Below are positions 45,643-55,274 of a stretch of DNA of 64,000 nt, one piece after another (position 1 is the first letter of the stretch; every line of letters starts with the position of its first letter). The notes under the pieces are model-generated. The model did no database searches. It was not told where the DNA came from and worked only from the letters and a program-made list of their open reading frames with translations. Source of the stretch: Oscillospiraceae bacterium. Lineage in GTDB: Bacteria; Bacillota; Clostridia; Oscillospirales; Ruminococcaceae. The stretch lies in contig JAFSEU010000031.1 of the NCBI GenBank assembly GCA_017435565.1, positions 102,645 through 166,644 on the forward strand, given 5' to 3'. A program made the position numbers and the translations under genes.

Positions 45643-45656
45643 TAACCAAATATTCT

Positions 45657-46850
45657 TTACGCAATCACGGAGTTGACGGCCTCTTTAAGAGCTGCTCCCC
45701 TGTCCGTCTTTTCCCACGGAATGTCAAGCTCCTCTCTGCCCATGTGACCGTAAGCAGCAAGCGGTCTGTACTTTACCTCACGCAGTTTGAGGTCCTCAAT
45801 GATCGAAGCGGGTCTGAAATCAAAAACCTTCTTGACTGCCTCTTCAAGAATATCATCGCTGACCTTGCCCGTACCGAATGTGTTTACATGAACGGAAACA
45901 GGCTGTGCCACACCGATGGCATATGCAAGCTGAATCTCACACTTTCTGGCAAAGCCCGATGCAACAACGTTCTTTGCGGCGTATCTTGCAGCATATGCAG
46001 CGCTTCTGTCAACCTTGGTCGGGTCTTTTCCCGAAAATGCGCCGCCGCCATGACGGGCATATCCGCCGTAGGTGTCAACAATAATTTTTCTTCCCGTAAG
46101 GCCGCTGTCGCCCTGAGGGCCGCCGATTACAAAGCGTCCCGTAGGATTGACAAATATTGTAGTACCCTCATCGAGAAGCTCAGCAGGAACAATCGGCTTG
46201 ATAACGTGCTCGATAATATCTTCTCTTATCTGCTCAAGCTCAATTTCGGGCTCGTGCTGAGTCGAAACAACAATCGTATCAACCCTTACAGGCTCGCCGT
46301 TTTCAAATTCAGCTGTAACCTGAGTTTTGCCGTCGGGACGAAGGTAAGGCAAAATGCCTTCCTTTCTGACCTGCGCAAGCCTTTTTGAAAGCTTATGTGC
46401 AATTGATGCGGTAAGCGGCATCAATTCATCTGTTTCATCACACGCATAACCGAACATCATGCCCTGATCGCCTGCACCGATTGCCGCACGCTCGTCCTCG
46501 TCACCGTTTTTCGATTCAAACGCCTCACTGACGCCCATTGAAATATCGCCCGATTGCTCATCAAGATTCTGCAGAACAGCACAGGTGTGGCCGTCAAAAC
46601 CAAGCCTTTCGCTTGAATATCCCGCACCGACGATTACCTCACGTGCAATTCTTGCAATATCAACCTGTGCGGTCGAGGTGATTTCACCCATACACAGAAC
46701 CATACCCGTTGTGCATATGGTTTCGCACGCAACTCGCGAAAGCTTGTCCTGCTCAAGATATGCGTCAAGTACAGCGTCGGAAATCTGGTCGCAAAGCTTA
46801 TCGGGATGTCCTTCGGTGACAGATTCCGATGTAAAAAAAGTTCTTCCCAT
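45657..46850 (-). CDS. metK: S-adenosylmethionine synthetase
   Basis: MetK makes S-adenosylmethionine from methionine and ATP. The 397-residue protein has [20 protein letters not shown] at the N-terminus, [12 protein letters not shown], and the [18 protein letters not shown] loop (cut), all family marks. The ATG at 46850 is chosen because it gives the standard MGRTFFTSE start and has AAAGGAT upstream; the longer frame to 46910 reads through the promoter. No SAM riboswitch is visible in the short leader. The SAM it makes feeds the radical SAM enzymes in this window, among many others. Confidence 0.96.
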   Translation of the reverse strand: MGRTFFTSESVTEGHPDKLCDQISDAVLDAYLEQDKLSRVACETICTTGMVLCMGEITSTAQVDIARIAREVIVGAGYSSERLGFDGHTCAVLQNLDEQSGDISMGVSEAFESKNGDEDERAAIGAGDQGMMFGYACDETDELMPLTASIAHKLSKRLAQVRKEGILPYLRPDGKTQVTAEFENGEPVRVDTIVVSTQHEPEIELEQIREDIIEHVIKPIVPAELLDEGTTIFVNPTGRFVIGGPQGDSGLTGRKIIVDTYGGYARHGGGAFSGKDPTKVDRSAAYAARYAAKNVVASGFARKCEIQLAYAIGVAQPVSVHVNTFGTGKVSDDILEEAVKKVFDFRPASIIEDLKLREVKYRPLAAYGHMGREELDIPWEKTDRGAALKEAVNSVIA

Positions 46851-46877
46851 TTTTATCAAATCCTTTTGTAAATTTAT

Positions 46878-46906
46878 ATAATATACCAAAATAGTGTGCA
46901 AATCAA
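46878..46906 (-). promoter_or_regulatory. Promoter of metK
   Basis: On the - strand TTGATT (46901-46906), 17-bp spacer, TATTAT (46878-46883), 28 bases before the start codon. Confidence 0.75.
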
Positions 46907-46967
46907 TCACACATAGCTTATTATATCAGATAATCAAAAAAAAAGCAATACCCAACAACTGTCAATG

Positions 46968-47729
46968 TCAAAATGCGAAATCTTCATCTCCGCACTGCTC
47001 CGTATAATACAACTCTCTGTATTTTTTCGGTGTAATGCCCTTATGCTTTTTGAAAACGCTGATAAAAGCGCTTTGCGACGAAAAGCCCAGCGCAAGCGAA
47101 ATTTCAAGATATGAAAACTCAGAAAATTTCAGAAGATTTTCCGCAGTGGAAATTTTCGCATTTGTAATAAATTCCTTTATGCTTATGCCTGTTTCCTTCG
47201 CAAACAGCTTTGAAAGATACGACGGATTCAGCCCGATCACGCCTGAGAGCACGCTGACGGTCAGTTCCTCGTGCAGATGGTCGTATATATAATCGATGCA
47301 TTTTCTTATGTGAAGCGAAATCACATTTGTTTTCTTCAATTCCTTCATTCGTGCGGCAAAATCAAGCTCCATTTCAGCAAAAAGCTCAAACAGCTTTTCA
47401 CACGATGTCAGCTTGTCTGCGCGCTGAATATAAATATCGCTTAATGTATATGCCATATCGTGCTCCATTCCGCCCCGCACACATATGCGTGAAGTCAGCG
47501 CAACCGCAACAATGAAATGATAGCGAAGGTTCTTAACAGGGTCATCCGAAAGCTTGCCCGCCCCCTTCAGAAACGCTTCCTTTGCGCTTGCAAAGCCCTG
47601 TCTGATTCTTTCGGTATCACCCTGTCTGATAACCTCGTAGCGCTGAAACTCCTCGTGAAAGGACGAGCGTGTGAAGCCGTAGGTTTTCTGTATATACAGG
47701 CGGTAGTTCAGGTCACGGTTAGTGTTCAT
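46968..47729 (-). CDS. AraC-family transcriptional regulator
   Basis: A 253-residue regulator. The first ~145 residues are an unrecognised helical sensor domain; the C-terminal ~100 carry the two AraC helix-turn-helix units (LTVSVLSGVIGLNPSYLSKLF and FSYLEISLALGFSSQSAFIS, cut) ending in the usual KKHKGITPKKYREL. It is divergent from the MATE pump gene, with about 150 bases between, so control of that pump is likely but not shown. Confidence 0.88.
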   Translation of the reverse strand: MNTNRDLNYRLYIQKTYGFTRSSFHEEFQRYEVIRQGDTERIRQGFASAKEAFLKGAGKLSDDPVKNLRYHFIVAVALTSRICVRGGMEHDMAYTLSDIYIQRADKLTSCEKLFELFAEMELDFAARMKELKKTNVISLHIRKCIDYIYDHLHEELTVSVLSGVIGLNPSYLSKLFAKETGISIKEFITNAKISTAENLLKFSEFSYLEISLALGFSSQSAFISVFKKHKGITPKKYRELYYTEQCGDEDFAF

Positions 47730-47882
47730 AATGCAGTTCCTTTCGCCAAGTGTTGAATGTCGTGTGATTCGCTATATATTATACCTTATTTTTGATACAA
47801 AAGCAAGATTTTTGATATAAAAGAATAATGAATTGCATTATTATATTGCCAAACAAAATCAGCCGAGAGGATGGCTATCAAT

Positions 47883-49256
47883 ATGTCACATACATACGAC
47901 CTGACACAAGGAAAAGTCTCACCCATAATACTGAAATTCTTCTTCCCGATGCTTTTTACCAATATGCTCCAGCAGATATATACCGTTTCAGATACCGCAA
48001 TCGTCGGTAAAGGACTGGGTGACAATGCACTTGCCGCCGTCGGCAATATGTCATCACTCACCTTCCTTGTAATCGGATTTTCGATGGGGCTTGCCAACGG
48101 CTTTTCGGTTTCCATTGCACAAAGCTTCGGTGCTAAGGATTACACCAAGCTGCGACGCGCAATCGCATCTTCGCTGATGCTTTCTGCGATAATCGGAATC
48201 ATTCTCACAACTATAAGCGTCATATTCTTAAAACCGATTCTGGTATTGCTCCAAACCGACAAACTGATTATGAATGAAAGTCTGGTTTACGGATATATAA
48301 TTTTCGGCGGTCTTATAACAACCATTCTTTACAATCTCGCCTCCGGAATTTTAAGAGCGCTCGGTGACAGCAAAACCCCGCTGATTGCAATTGTCATTTC
48401 AAGTGTTCTCAACATTGTTCTGAACTGCCTGTTTATATATACGTTCAAAACAGGCATCGGCGGTGCCGCTGTGGCCACAATCATTTCACAGTCAGTTTCT
48501 GCCTTCATCTGTTATTTGCAGCTTAGAAAAATAGATATAATCCGCCTTAGCTCTGCCGACTTTGCGCTTGACATTCCGCTTTATACAGAGCTTTTCAAAA
48601 ACGGGTTGCCCATGGCTCTGATGAACTCAATCACTGCAGTCGGCTGTATGGTTGTGCAGTATTTTGTAAACGGTCTTGGCGTTGCGCACACCTCGGCATA
48701 TTCAGTGTGCAGCAAATATGTCCATCTCTTTATGCAGCCTGCCTGCACCGCCGGTTTTACAATGTCTGCGTTTACAAGCCAGAACTACGGCGCACAAAAA
48801 TATGAAAGAATCCGCGACGGACTTCATACCTGTATGAAAATTGCGTTCGTTTCATACCTGATTGCCGCCGTTGTAATGTTCTTCTTCCCCGAGGAGCTTG
48901 CATCGCTTATGCTCAACGGCAAGGACCGAATCGAGCTTGCGGCACAATTTCTGCCGATATGCGGGCTCGCTATGTTCGGAGTAGACTTTCTGTTCATCTT
49001 CCGAAGCGGCTGCCAGGGAATGGGATATCCTCTGATTCCTATGCTTTCGGGAATTACCGAAATGGTTATGCGAATTTCGGTAATCGTGCTGTTTGTTTCT
49101 CAGTCAGGCTTCAGAGCAACCGCCTATGCAGAAGCTGTTGCGTGGTTTGCGGCCCTTGCGCTCAATTTCGTTGCATTTACTATCATTCTGCGCAAAAAGC
49201 TTTGCTGCGACAAACGGATTTACTTTACAAAAAAGCACAGAAAAATCGTATTGTAA
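47883..49256 (+). CDS. MATE-family efflux transporter
   Basis: A 457-residue, twelve-segment cation-coupled drug/metabolite exporter of the MATE family, with the two six-segment halves visible (first half opening PMLFTNMLQQIYTVSDTAIVG, second half opening NGLPMALMNSITAVGCMV, both cut). The ATG at 47883 (MSHTYD) is preferred because GAGAGG ends twelve bases upstream; the ATG at 47871 touches it. Substrate unknown. Divergent AraC-type regulator next door. Confidence 0.87.
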   Translation: MSHTYDLTQGKVSPIILKFFFPMLFTNMLQQIYTVSDTAIVGKGLGDNALAAVGNMSSLTFLVIGFSMGLANGFSVSIAQSFGAKDYTKLRRAIASSLMLSAIIGIILTTISVIFLKPILVLLQTDKLIMNESLVYGYIIFGGLITTILYNLASGILRALGDSKTPLIAIVISSVLNIVLNCLFIYTFKTGIGGAAVATIISQSVSAFICYLQLRKIDIIRLSSADFALDIPLYTELFKNGLPMALMNSITAVGCMVVQYFVNGLGVAHTSAYSVCSKYVHLFMQPACTAGFTMSAFTSQNYGAQKYERIRDGLHTCMKIAFVSYLIAAVVMFFFPEELASLMLNGKDRIELAAQFLPICGLAMFGVDFLFIFRSGCQGMGYPLIPMLSGITEMVMRISVIVLFVSQSGFRATAYAEAVAWFAALALNFVAFTIILRKKLCCDKRIYFTKKHRKIVL

Positions 49257-49293
49257 AAAAGAAAAATTTAAATATATACCACCCTCACTCTCT

Positions 49294-49326
49294 TCCGCCC
49301 GCAATCTTGTTCGGGCGGATTTTTTT
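49294..49326 (+). terminator. Terminator of the MATE gene
   Basis: TCCGCCCG (49294-49301) pairs with CGGGCGGA (49312-49319), followed by seven T. Confidence 0.92.
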
Positions 49327-49387
49327 ATGCAATGCTTTATGCGTTTTAAATGCGCATACAAAAAAGCGATATTTATTTACAAAACTA

Positions 49388-49416
49388 TTGACTTGAATTT
49401 TAATGTATGCTATAAT
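49388..49416 (+). promoter_or_regulatory. Promoter of the fur-type/zinc ABC operon
   Basis: TTGACT (49388-49393), 17-bp spacer, perfect TATAAT (49411-49416). Confidence 0.9.
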
Positions 49417-49439
49417 AATTTGCGAATGATTCGCAAATT
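49417..49439. promoter_or_regulatory. Fur/Zur-type operator, perfect 11-bp inverted repeat
   Basis: AATTTGCGAAT and ATTCGCAAATT flank a single central G. The palindrome starts right after the -10 box and covers the transcription start, as an autoregulatory metal box would. Confidence 0.85.
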
Positions 49440-49464
49440 CAGCGAAAGCGAGGGACATCGGGAT

Positions 49465-49857
49465 ATGGCAAAATACATCACAAACCAAAGAAGAATTCTG
49501 CTTGAATATCTCTGCACACACCACGATGAGCTTTTGTCGGCACGAGCTATTGCCGATGCTCTTGCTCACGAAAACATAAGCATAAGCGCTGTTTACCGCA
49601 ATCTTGCCGAACTCGAAAAATCGGGAGAAGTCCACAGAGTCAGCAAAAGCGGCAGCCGCGAGGTATATTATCAATATACAGCCGCCGGCGAGTGCAGAGA
49701 ATGCCTTCATCTCAGCTGCAAAGAGTGCGGAAAGACCTACCATATGAGTATGGGAGCCGCCGAGCTTGTAACAAGCAGCATCGCCAAAAGCGAAATGTTT
49801 GACATTGACAAGTCCGATACAATTATCTACGGTGTATGCAAGGGGTGCAGGAAATGA
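49465..49857 (+). CDS. Fur-family metal-dependent repressor, probably zinc-sensing (Zur-like)
   Basis: The 130-residue protein has the Fur winged-helix (SARAIADALAHENISISAVYRNLAELEKSG, cut) and the structural zinc cysteines in two CxxC pairs: CRECLHLSCKECG and the C-terminal CKGC. Start at 49465 (MAKYITNQR) gives the usual length; the in-frame ATG at 49427 lies inside the operator. It heads an operon with a zinc-type ABC transporter and overlaps its first gene by four bases (ATGA). Zinc rather than iron is inferred from that context. Confidence 0.85.
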   Translation: MAKYITNQRRILLEYLCTHHDELLSARAIADALAHENISISAVYRNLAELEKSGEVHRVSKSGSREVYYQYTAAGECRECLHLSCKECGKTYHMSMGAAELVTSSIAKSEMFDIDKSDTIIYGVCKGCRK

Positions 49858-50849
49858 AAAAAATGATTAAAAAAGCAATATGTACAGCCTGCATTATGGC
49901 GCTGTCGGTTTCATCCTTTACAGCCTGCGGCGATGAAAGCAGCATTTCAAATGGCGACAAAATCTCAATTGTAGCAACAATTTTTCCCCAATACGACTGG
50001 GCAAGGCAGATAGTCGGCGATTCACAGAACGTCAGTCTTACTCTGCTTGCCGACAACGGCACCGACCTGCACAGCTTTGAGCCTACCGCAGATGATATCA
50101 TTGCCATTTCCGAATGCGATATATTCATCTACATCGGCGGTGAATCCGACCAATGGGTCGAAGAAGCGCTCGCACAGGCGGTAAATAAAGATATGATAAA
50201 ACTCAACTTGCTTGAAGTCCTCGGCGACAATGCGCAATATACCGAAACAGTCGAGGGTATGCAGCACGATCACAGCCATGAATGCGAAGATGACGACTGC
50301 GAGCATTCGCAAGCTTACGACGAGCACATCTGGCTGTCGCTGAAAAACGCCGATATTCTGTGCGGCAAAATCGCACAAAGCATTATTTCGCTCTGCCCCG
50401 AAAGCAAGGACGAATTCACCGAGAATCTGAACTCATATATCAATAAGCTCAACTCTCTTGACGCCGAATATGCGGATTTTTTGGAATCCGCACCCGAAAA
50501 GCCTCTGCTTTTCGGCGACCGTTTTCCGTTTCTGTACCTGACAAAGGATTACTCGATTGAGTACTCTGCGGCGTTTTCGGGCTGTTCTTCAGAAAGTGAG
50601 GCGAGCTTTGACACAATAGCCTTTCTGGCAGATCAACTGGATTCGCACAACCTCGGTGCCGTTATCACCATTGAAGGAAGCGACTGCAACATTGCCGATA
50701 CCGTAATTGCGGCGTCGAAATCACAAGATGCCCAAATTCTTACGCTCAACTCGATGCAGTCTGTAACAAAAAAGGATATCGAAAACGGTGCCGATTATCT
50801 GACATATATGAAAAATAATCTTGATGTATTGAAACAGGCACTCAGCTAA
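49854..50849 (+). CDS. Zinc/metal ABC transporter substrate-binding lipoprotein (ZnuA-like)
   Basis: A 331-residue lipoprotein (lipobox FTAC, Cys25) that would capture metal outside the membrane. Metal-binding features are DLHSFEPT (first His ligand), a His/Asp/Glu-rich loop HDHSHECEDDDCEH, and DEHIWLSLKN (second His). The His-rich loop is typical of zinc rather than manganese binders. The C-terminal lobe lacks the clear third histidine motif of classical ZnuA; DRFPFLYLTKDY is where GHDAFGYF-like His is usual. It overlaps the repressor gene by four bases. Confidence 0.87.
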   Translation: MKKMIKKAICTACIMALSVSSFTACGDESSISNGDKISIVATIFPQYDWARQIVGDSQNVSLTLLADNGTDLHSFEPTADDIIAISECDIFIYIGGESDQWVEEALAQAVNKDMIKLNLLEVLGDNAQYTETVEGMQHDHSHECEDDDCEHSQAYDEHIWLSLKNADILCGKIAQSIISLCPESKDEFTENLNSYINKLNSLDAEYADFLESAPEKPLLFGDRFPFLYLTKDYSIEYSAAFSGCSSESEASFDTIAFLADQLDSHNLGAVITIEGSDCNIADTVIAASKSQDAQILTLNSMQSVTKKDIENGADYLTYMKNNLDVLKQALS

Positions 50850-50861
50850 GGAGAAAACAAA

Positions 50862-51569
50862 ATGGCGCAGATTACCTGCAAACATCTCACTCTCGGATAC
50901 GAGTCAAAAGAAATACTCAGTGACTTGAGTTTTAACGTCGAAAAAGGAAATTATCTGTGCATTGTCGGCGAAAACGGCTCGGGCAAGACTACGCTTGTAA
51001 AGGCGCTGCTCGGTCTTCACCGACCGATGTCAGGCGAAATTTCCACAGGCGACGAATTGAAATTCAACGAAATAGGCTATCTGCCGCAGCAGACAATGGT
51101 ACAGAAGGACTTTCCCGCATCGGTTGAGGAGATTGTTCTTTCGGGCTGCCGAAGCAGCAAATTTTCACCGTTTTATTCAAAACAGCAGAAAAAGCTTGCG
51201 GCGGAAAATATGGTAAAAATGAACATTCACTCTCTGCGCAAGCGCTGCTACCGTGAGCTTTCCGGCGGTCAACAGCAGCGAGTTCTGCTCGCACGTGCTC
51301 TGTGCGCAACAAAAAAACTGCTGCTCCTTGATGAACCCGTTTCGGGACTTGACCCATTGGTTACCGACGAAATGTACAAGCTGATTGATGAGCTTAACAA
51401 AAATGACAAAATCACAATTGTAATGATTTCACACGATATCCCTGCGGCAATCAAATATGCAAGCCACATTCTTCACATCGGTAACAAGATATTCTTCGGC
51501 ACAGCTCAAGAATATGCAAAAAGTGACTTTGCAAAGCATTTCAACGTGTTAAGGGAGGTGGCCGGATAA
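50862..51569 (+). CDS. Zinc/metal ABC transporter ATP-binding protein (ZnuC-like)
   Basis: A 235-residue ATPase with Walker A GENGSGKTT, signature LSGGQQQRVLLARAL, Walker B LLLLDEP and H-loop ISHD. The start has AAGGAG upstream, twelve bases after the binding-protein gene. It ends on the first base of the permease start region (one-base overlap), so all three are made together. Confidence 0.9.
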   Translation: MAQITCKHLTLGYESKEILSDLSFNVEKGNYLCIVGENGSGKTTLVKALLGLHRPMSGEISTGDELKFNEIGYLPQQTMVQKDFPASVEEIVLSGCRSSKFSPFYSKQQKKLAAENMVKMNIHSLRKRCYRELSGGQQQRVLLARALCATKKLLLLDEPVSGLDPLVTDEMYKLIDELNKNDKITIVMISHDIPAAIKYASHILHIGNKIFFGTAQEYAKSDFAKHFNVLREVAG

Positions 51570-52423
51570 TGGCGGAAATTTTTGAAAAGCTCCGTAGTTA
51601 TATGGAATATCCGTTTGTTCGATACGCACTGATTGTCGGCGTGCTGGTTTCGTTATGCTCGTCGCTTCTCGGCGTAACGCTTGTTCTAAAACGCTTCTCA
51701 TTCATCGGTGACGGACTTTCACACGTTGCCTTCGGTGCAATGTCAGTAGCAGCGGTTGCAGGTCTTACCAACGAAATGCTGATAATAATGCCAGTGACAA
51801 TAATCAGCGCAATTCTGCTTCTGCGAAGCGGACAAAACGCCAAAATCAAAGGTGACTCGGCAATTGCAATGCTCTCTGTCGGCTCAATGGCGATCGGCTA
51901 TCTGCTGATGAATGCATTTTCAACCTCTGCCAACGTCTCGGGCGATGTCTGCTCAACGCTTTTCGGTTCAACCTCAATTCTGACTCTTTCACGCTTCGAC
52001 GTAACCCTGTGCATTGCCCTTTCTGTCGCAATCGCCGCAATATTCATTCTGTTCTACAATAAGATTTTCTGCATTACCTTTGACGAAAGCTTTTCAAAAG
52101 CCACGGGAATAAAAGTCGGCGCATATAACCTGCTACTTGCAACAATTATCGCAGTCATTATCGTTCTTGCGATGAATCTTGTCGGCTCACTTCTTGTTTC
52201 GGCATTGATAGTATTCCCCTCTCTTGCCGCAATGCGAGTGTGCAAAAGCTTCAAAACCGTTACTATATGCTCGGCTCTGCTTTCGGCTTTGTGCTCGCTT
52301 GTCGGCATGCTGACCGCACTTGTGGCAGGAACGCCCATAGGCTCGACAATTGTTGCGGTTGATATAATCGCTTTTTTCGTCTTTTCTGCAATAGGCTCTG
52401 TTTTTTCGAGGAAAAGTGTGTGA
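51569..52423 (+). CDS. Zinc/metal ABC transporter permease (ZnuB-like)
   Basis: A 284-residue, eight- to nine-segment permease of the ABC-3 family, with FIGDGLSHVAFGAM near the N-terminus and VGSLLVSALIVFPSLAA, both family marks. It completes the regulator-binding protein-ATPase-permease operon. GGGAGGTGG lies just ahead of the ATG inside the ATPase gene. Confidence 0.9.
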   Translation: MAEIFEKLRSYMEYPFVRYALIVGVLVSLCSSLLGVTLVLKRFSFIGDGLSHVAFGAMSVAAVAGLTNEMLIIMPVTIISAILLLRSGQNAKIKGDSAIAMLSVGSMAIGYLLMNAFSTSANVSGDVCSTLFGSTSILTLSRFDVTLCIALSVAIAAIFILFYNKIFCITFDESFSKATGIKVGAYNLLLATIIAVIIVLAMNLVGSLLVSALIVFPSLAAMRVCKSFKTVTICSALLSALCSLVGMLTALVAGTPIGSTIVAVDIIAFFVFSAIGSVFSRKSV

Positions 52424-52432
52424 TTTTGCGTC

Positions 52433-52461
52433 TTGACAGCGATTGAATTTAGTGATATAAT
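52433..52461 (+). promoter_or_regulatory. Consensus promoter of asnS-asnA
   Basis: TTGACA (52433-52438), 17-bp spacer, TATAAT (52456-52461), both perfect. Confidence 0.93.
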
Positions 52462-52465
52462 AGCT

Positions 52466-52760
52466 TTGGAAAATTTTATAGATAAATGCAATGACAAAGA
52501 GAAGTAGCAAGACAAGCCCTCTTAAAGTGAGTGTGGGGCAGTGAAAACCGCGCAGCAGAGCCCTTGTGAATAACACTTTCGAGCAGCAAACCCAACGCCG
52601 ATTAGGAGTTTTGTCGGTCAGTAGGGGCGACGTTTTCCCGTGCGTTAAACGGGCTTTAAAGCGACCGCACAGCTTTTAGTTTTGTGCGGTAATTTAGGTG
52701 GCACCACGGGTGATTACGCTCCCGTCCTATATCTACTATATAGGACGGGGCTTTTTTATT
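52466..52760 (+). promoter_or_regulatory. T-box leader of asnS-asnA
   Basis: The leader contains AGAAGTAGCAAG near its 5' end, a long stem I, the T-box core AGGTGGCACCACGG (52696-52709), and a terminator CCCGTCCTATA/TATAGGACGGG (52721-52749) followed by CTTTTTTATTTTT. AAC in GAATAACAC on the 3' side of stem I is the likely asparagine specifier codon. Uncharged tRNA-Asn would bind, form the antiterminator and switch both genes on. Confidence 0.92.
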
Positions 52761-52789
52761 TTTGAAATTATTGAAAGGAATATTAAAAA

Positions 52790-54160
52790 ATGAAGCATAT
52801 CGACATCAAAGAAATCATTGCAAATCCCGAATATATCGGAAAAGCCGTAACTGTATGCGGTTGGGTAAGAACCGCACGAAACTCCAAGAATGTGGCTTTT
52901 ATCGAGCTCAACGACGGAACAAGCCTGAAGCATCTTCAGATAGTTATCGACAAGGCATCGGATATTGATTTTGAGCCTGCACTTCACCTTGGCACATCCA
53001 TCAAGGTTGAAGGCGAGGTTGTTCAGGCAAGACAGGATTCTGTTGAAATCAACGCTCAGAGCATTACTGTAATCGGCACGTGCCCGCCCGAATATCCCTT
53101 GCAGAAAAAACGCCACACGCTCGAATTTTTGCGCACAATGCCTCACCTGCGCGGCAGAACGAACACCTTCAACGCAATTATGCGCGTGCGCTCGGTAATG
53201 GCTCAGGCTCTGCACCGCTACTTTGCGGAGAGAAACTTTGTTTATATCAACACCCCTCTAATTACAGGCAGCGACTGCGAAGGTGCAGGCGAAATGTTCC
53301 AGGTGACAACCATCGGCTATTCAACAAAATACGAAAACGAAAACGATTATTATGCTGATGATTTCTTCGGCAAAAAGGCAGGTCTTTCCGTTTCGGGTCA
53401 GCTTGAAGGCGAGGTTGCCGCAATGGCAATGGGAAAAATCTACACTTTCGGTCCGAGCTTCAGAGCCGAAAACAGCAACACTCCCAAGCATCTGGCCGAA
53501 TTCTGGCACGTCGAACCCGAAATCGCATTCGCCGAAATCGGTGATGTCATCGAAGAAGCTGAAAGTATGATTAAATATGTCATCCGCACAGTTCTTGACA
53601 CCTGCCCGAATGAGATGAAATTTTTCGACGCTCATTTCGAAAACGGTCTTATCGACAGGCTTGAAGATTTGATTTCGCATGAATTCGGCGTGATTTCATA
53701 CACAGAAGCTATAAAGCTTTTGCAGGAATCGGGCGAGGACTTTGCATATCCCGTTGACTGGGGCTGCGACCTTCAGACCGAACACGAGCGCTATATCGCA
53801 GAAAAAGTGTTCAAGAAGGCCGTCTTTGTAACCGACTACCCCAAGGAAATCAAATCATTCTATATGAAGCAGAACCCCGACGGAAAAACCGTTGCGGCTG
53901 TTGACCTTCTCGTTCCGGGCGTCGGCGAAATCATCGGCGGAAGCGAGAGAGAGGCAGATTACGACAAGCTTGTTGCAGCAATGGAAGAACGCAATATGAA
54001 TCTTTCGCTCTACACCGATTACCTCGAGCTGAGAAAATATGGCTCGGTACCTCACGGCGGCTTCGGACTCGGCTTCGAACGCCTGATTATGTATGTAACC
54101 GGCGTATCCAACATCAGAGACGTTATTCTCTATCCGAGAACCGTCGGCAGCATCAGATAA
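52790..54160 (+). CDS. asnS: Asparaginyl-tRNA synthetase
   Basis: The class IIb synthetase charges tRNA-Asn. At 456 residues it is of normal bacterial length. An N-terminal OB-fold anticodon-binding domain (VTVCGWVRTARNSKNVAFIEL, cut) precedes the class II core with motif 2 FRAENSNTPKHLAEFWHVEPE (cut) and motif 3 GGFGLGFERLIMY. LITGSDCEGAGEMF identifies the asparaginyl type rather than the aspartyl type. Preceded by a T-box; asnA follows after 29 bases. Confidence 0.96.
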   Translation: MKHIDIKEIIANPEYIGKAVTVCGWVRTARNSKNVAFIELNDGTSLKHLQIVIDKASDIDFEPALHLGTSIKVEGEVVQARQDSVEINAQSITVIGTCPPEYPLQKKRHTLEFLRTMPHLRGRTNTFNAIMRVRSVMAQALHRYFAERNFVYINTPLITGSDCEGAGEMFQVTTIGYSTKYENENDYYADDFFGKKAGLSVSGQLEGEVAAMAMGKIYTFGPSFRAENSNTPKHLAEFWHVEPEIAFAEIGDVIEEAESMIKYVIRTVLDTCPNEMKFFDAHFENGLIDRLEDLISHEFGVISYTEAIKLLQESGEDFAYPVDWGCDLQTEHERYIAEKVFKKAVFVTDYPKEIKSFYMKQNPDGKTVAAVDLLVPGVGEIIGGSEREADYDKLVAAMEERNMNLSLYTDYLELRKYGSVPHGGFGLGFERLIMYVTGVSNIRDVILYPRTVGSIR

Positions 54161-54189
54161 AAATCTATTTAATAAAGGAATGAGACCCT

Positions 54190-55200
54190 ATGTCAAAATC
54201 ACTGTATATCCCGAAAGGGTATGAATCTGTGATCTCCCTGCGTGAAACTCAGCACGCAATCAAATATATCAAGGATGTTTTCCAGCAGGCACTTTCATTT
54301 GCGCTGACTCTTGATAGAGTCACAGCTCCGCTTATCGTAAGAAAAGGAAGCGGCATCAACGACGACCTTAACGGCGTTGAGCGCAAGGTGGAGTTTTCTA
54401 CGAAGGAATCAGACAGCGAAGCCGAAGTTGTTCAGTCTCTTGCAAAATGGAAAAGATTGGCTCTTTACCGGTACGGCTACAACCCCGGCGAAGGAATCTA
54501 TACCGATATGAACGCTATTCGCCGCGACGACGACTGCGACAATATCCACTCGATTTTTGTCGACCAGTGGGACTGGGAAAAGGTCATTACCGAAGGCGAC
54601 AGAAATATCGAATTTCTTAAAGAAACCGTCCGCTTCATCGTCAAGACCATTGCATATACAAAGCGCAAACTGAAGCTGCGTTATCCTGCACTCAAGTCAA
54701 ATATATGCGAAAGCGTGTTCTTCATCACCTCGCAGGAGCTTGAAGATATGTACCCCGACAAGCCCGCCAAAGAGCGTGAAAGGCTCATCACAAAAGAGCA
54801 TAAGACCGTGTTTATTATGCAGATCGGCTGCACCCTGAAAAGCGGCGAACGCCACGACGGCAGAGCACCCGACTATGACGATTGGAGCCTCAACGGTGAC
54901 CTTATGCTCTGGAACGATGTTCTCGACAACGCTCTCGAAATCTCCTCAATGGGTATCAGGGTAAATGCACAGTCGCTTAAAAATCAACTTGAAACCTGCA
55001 ACGCTATGGACAGAAGCAGATTTGAATACCACAGACTCATTCTTGACAACACGCTTCCGCTCACCATAGGCGGCGGCATAGGTCAGTCAAGACTCTGTAT
55101 GCTTCTGCTCGAAAAAGCGCACATCGGCGAGGTTCAGGCGTCGGTATGGCCTGAAGAAATGGTAAATGAATGCGCCGAAAGCGGAATCATTCTGCTTTGA
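54190..55200 (+). CDS. asnA: Aspartate-ammonia ligase (asparagine synthetase A)
   Basis: AsnA makes asparagine from aspartate, ammonia and ATP. The 336-residue protein has the class II synthetase-like fold with APLIVRKGSGINDDLNGVE near the N-terminus, the VDQWDWEKVI segment, LPLTIGGGIGQSR near the C-terminus, and normal length. Sharing a T-box transcript with asnS, it lets the cell answer low charged tRNA-Asn with both more asparagine and more synthetase. Confidence 0.96.
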   Translation: MSKSLYIPKGYESVISLRETQHAIKYIKDVFQQALSFALTLDRVTAPLIVRKGSGINDDLNGVERKVEFSTKESDSEAEVVQSLAKWKRLALYRYGYNPGEGIYTDMNAIRRDDDCDNIHSIFVDQWDWEKVITEGDRNIEFLKETVRFIVKTIAYTKRKLKLRYPALKSNICESVFFITSQELEDMYPDKPAKERERLITKEHKTVFIMQIGCTLKSGERHDGRAPDYDDWSLNGDLMLWNDVLDNALEISSMGIRVNAQSLKNQLETCNAMDRSRFEYHRLILDNTLPLTIGGGIGQSRLCMLLLEKAHIGEVQASVWPEEMVNECAESGIILL

Positions 55201-55219
55201 TAATACCGCAAAAAACAAC

Positions 55220-55265
55220 AAAACCGATAAGCTCGGATTTTATGAGCTTATCGGTTTTAATTTTT
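55220..55265. terminator. Bidirectional terminator between asnA and the peptidase gene
   Basis: A 15-bp stem (55220-55234 with 55244-55258), loop GGATTTTAT, T-run after it and A-tract before it. Confidence 0.9.
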
Positions 55266-55274
55266 CATTTGACT

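Noticed and set aside
45615..46388. A 257-codon frame opposite metK
   Set aside because: Antisense shadow of metK, starting inside the shared terminator.
46851..46967. SAM riboswitch before metK
   Set aside because: The leader is only about 20-30 bases from the promoter and has none of the conserved helices.
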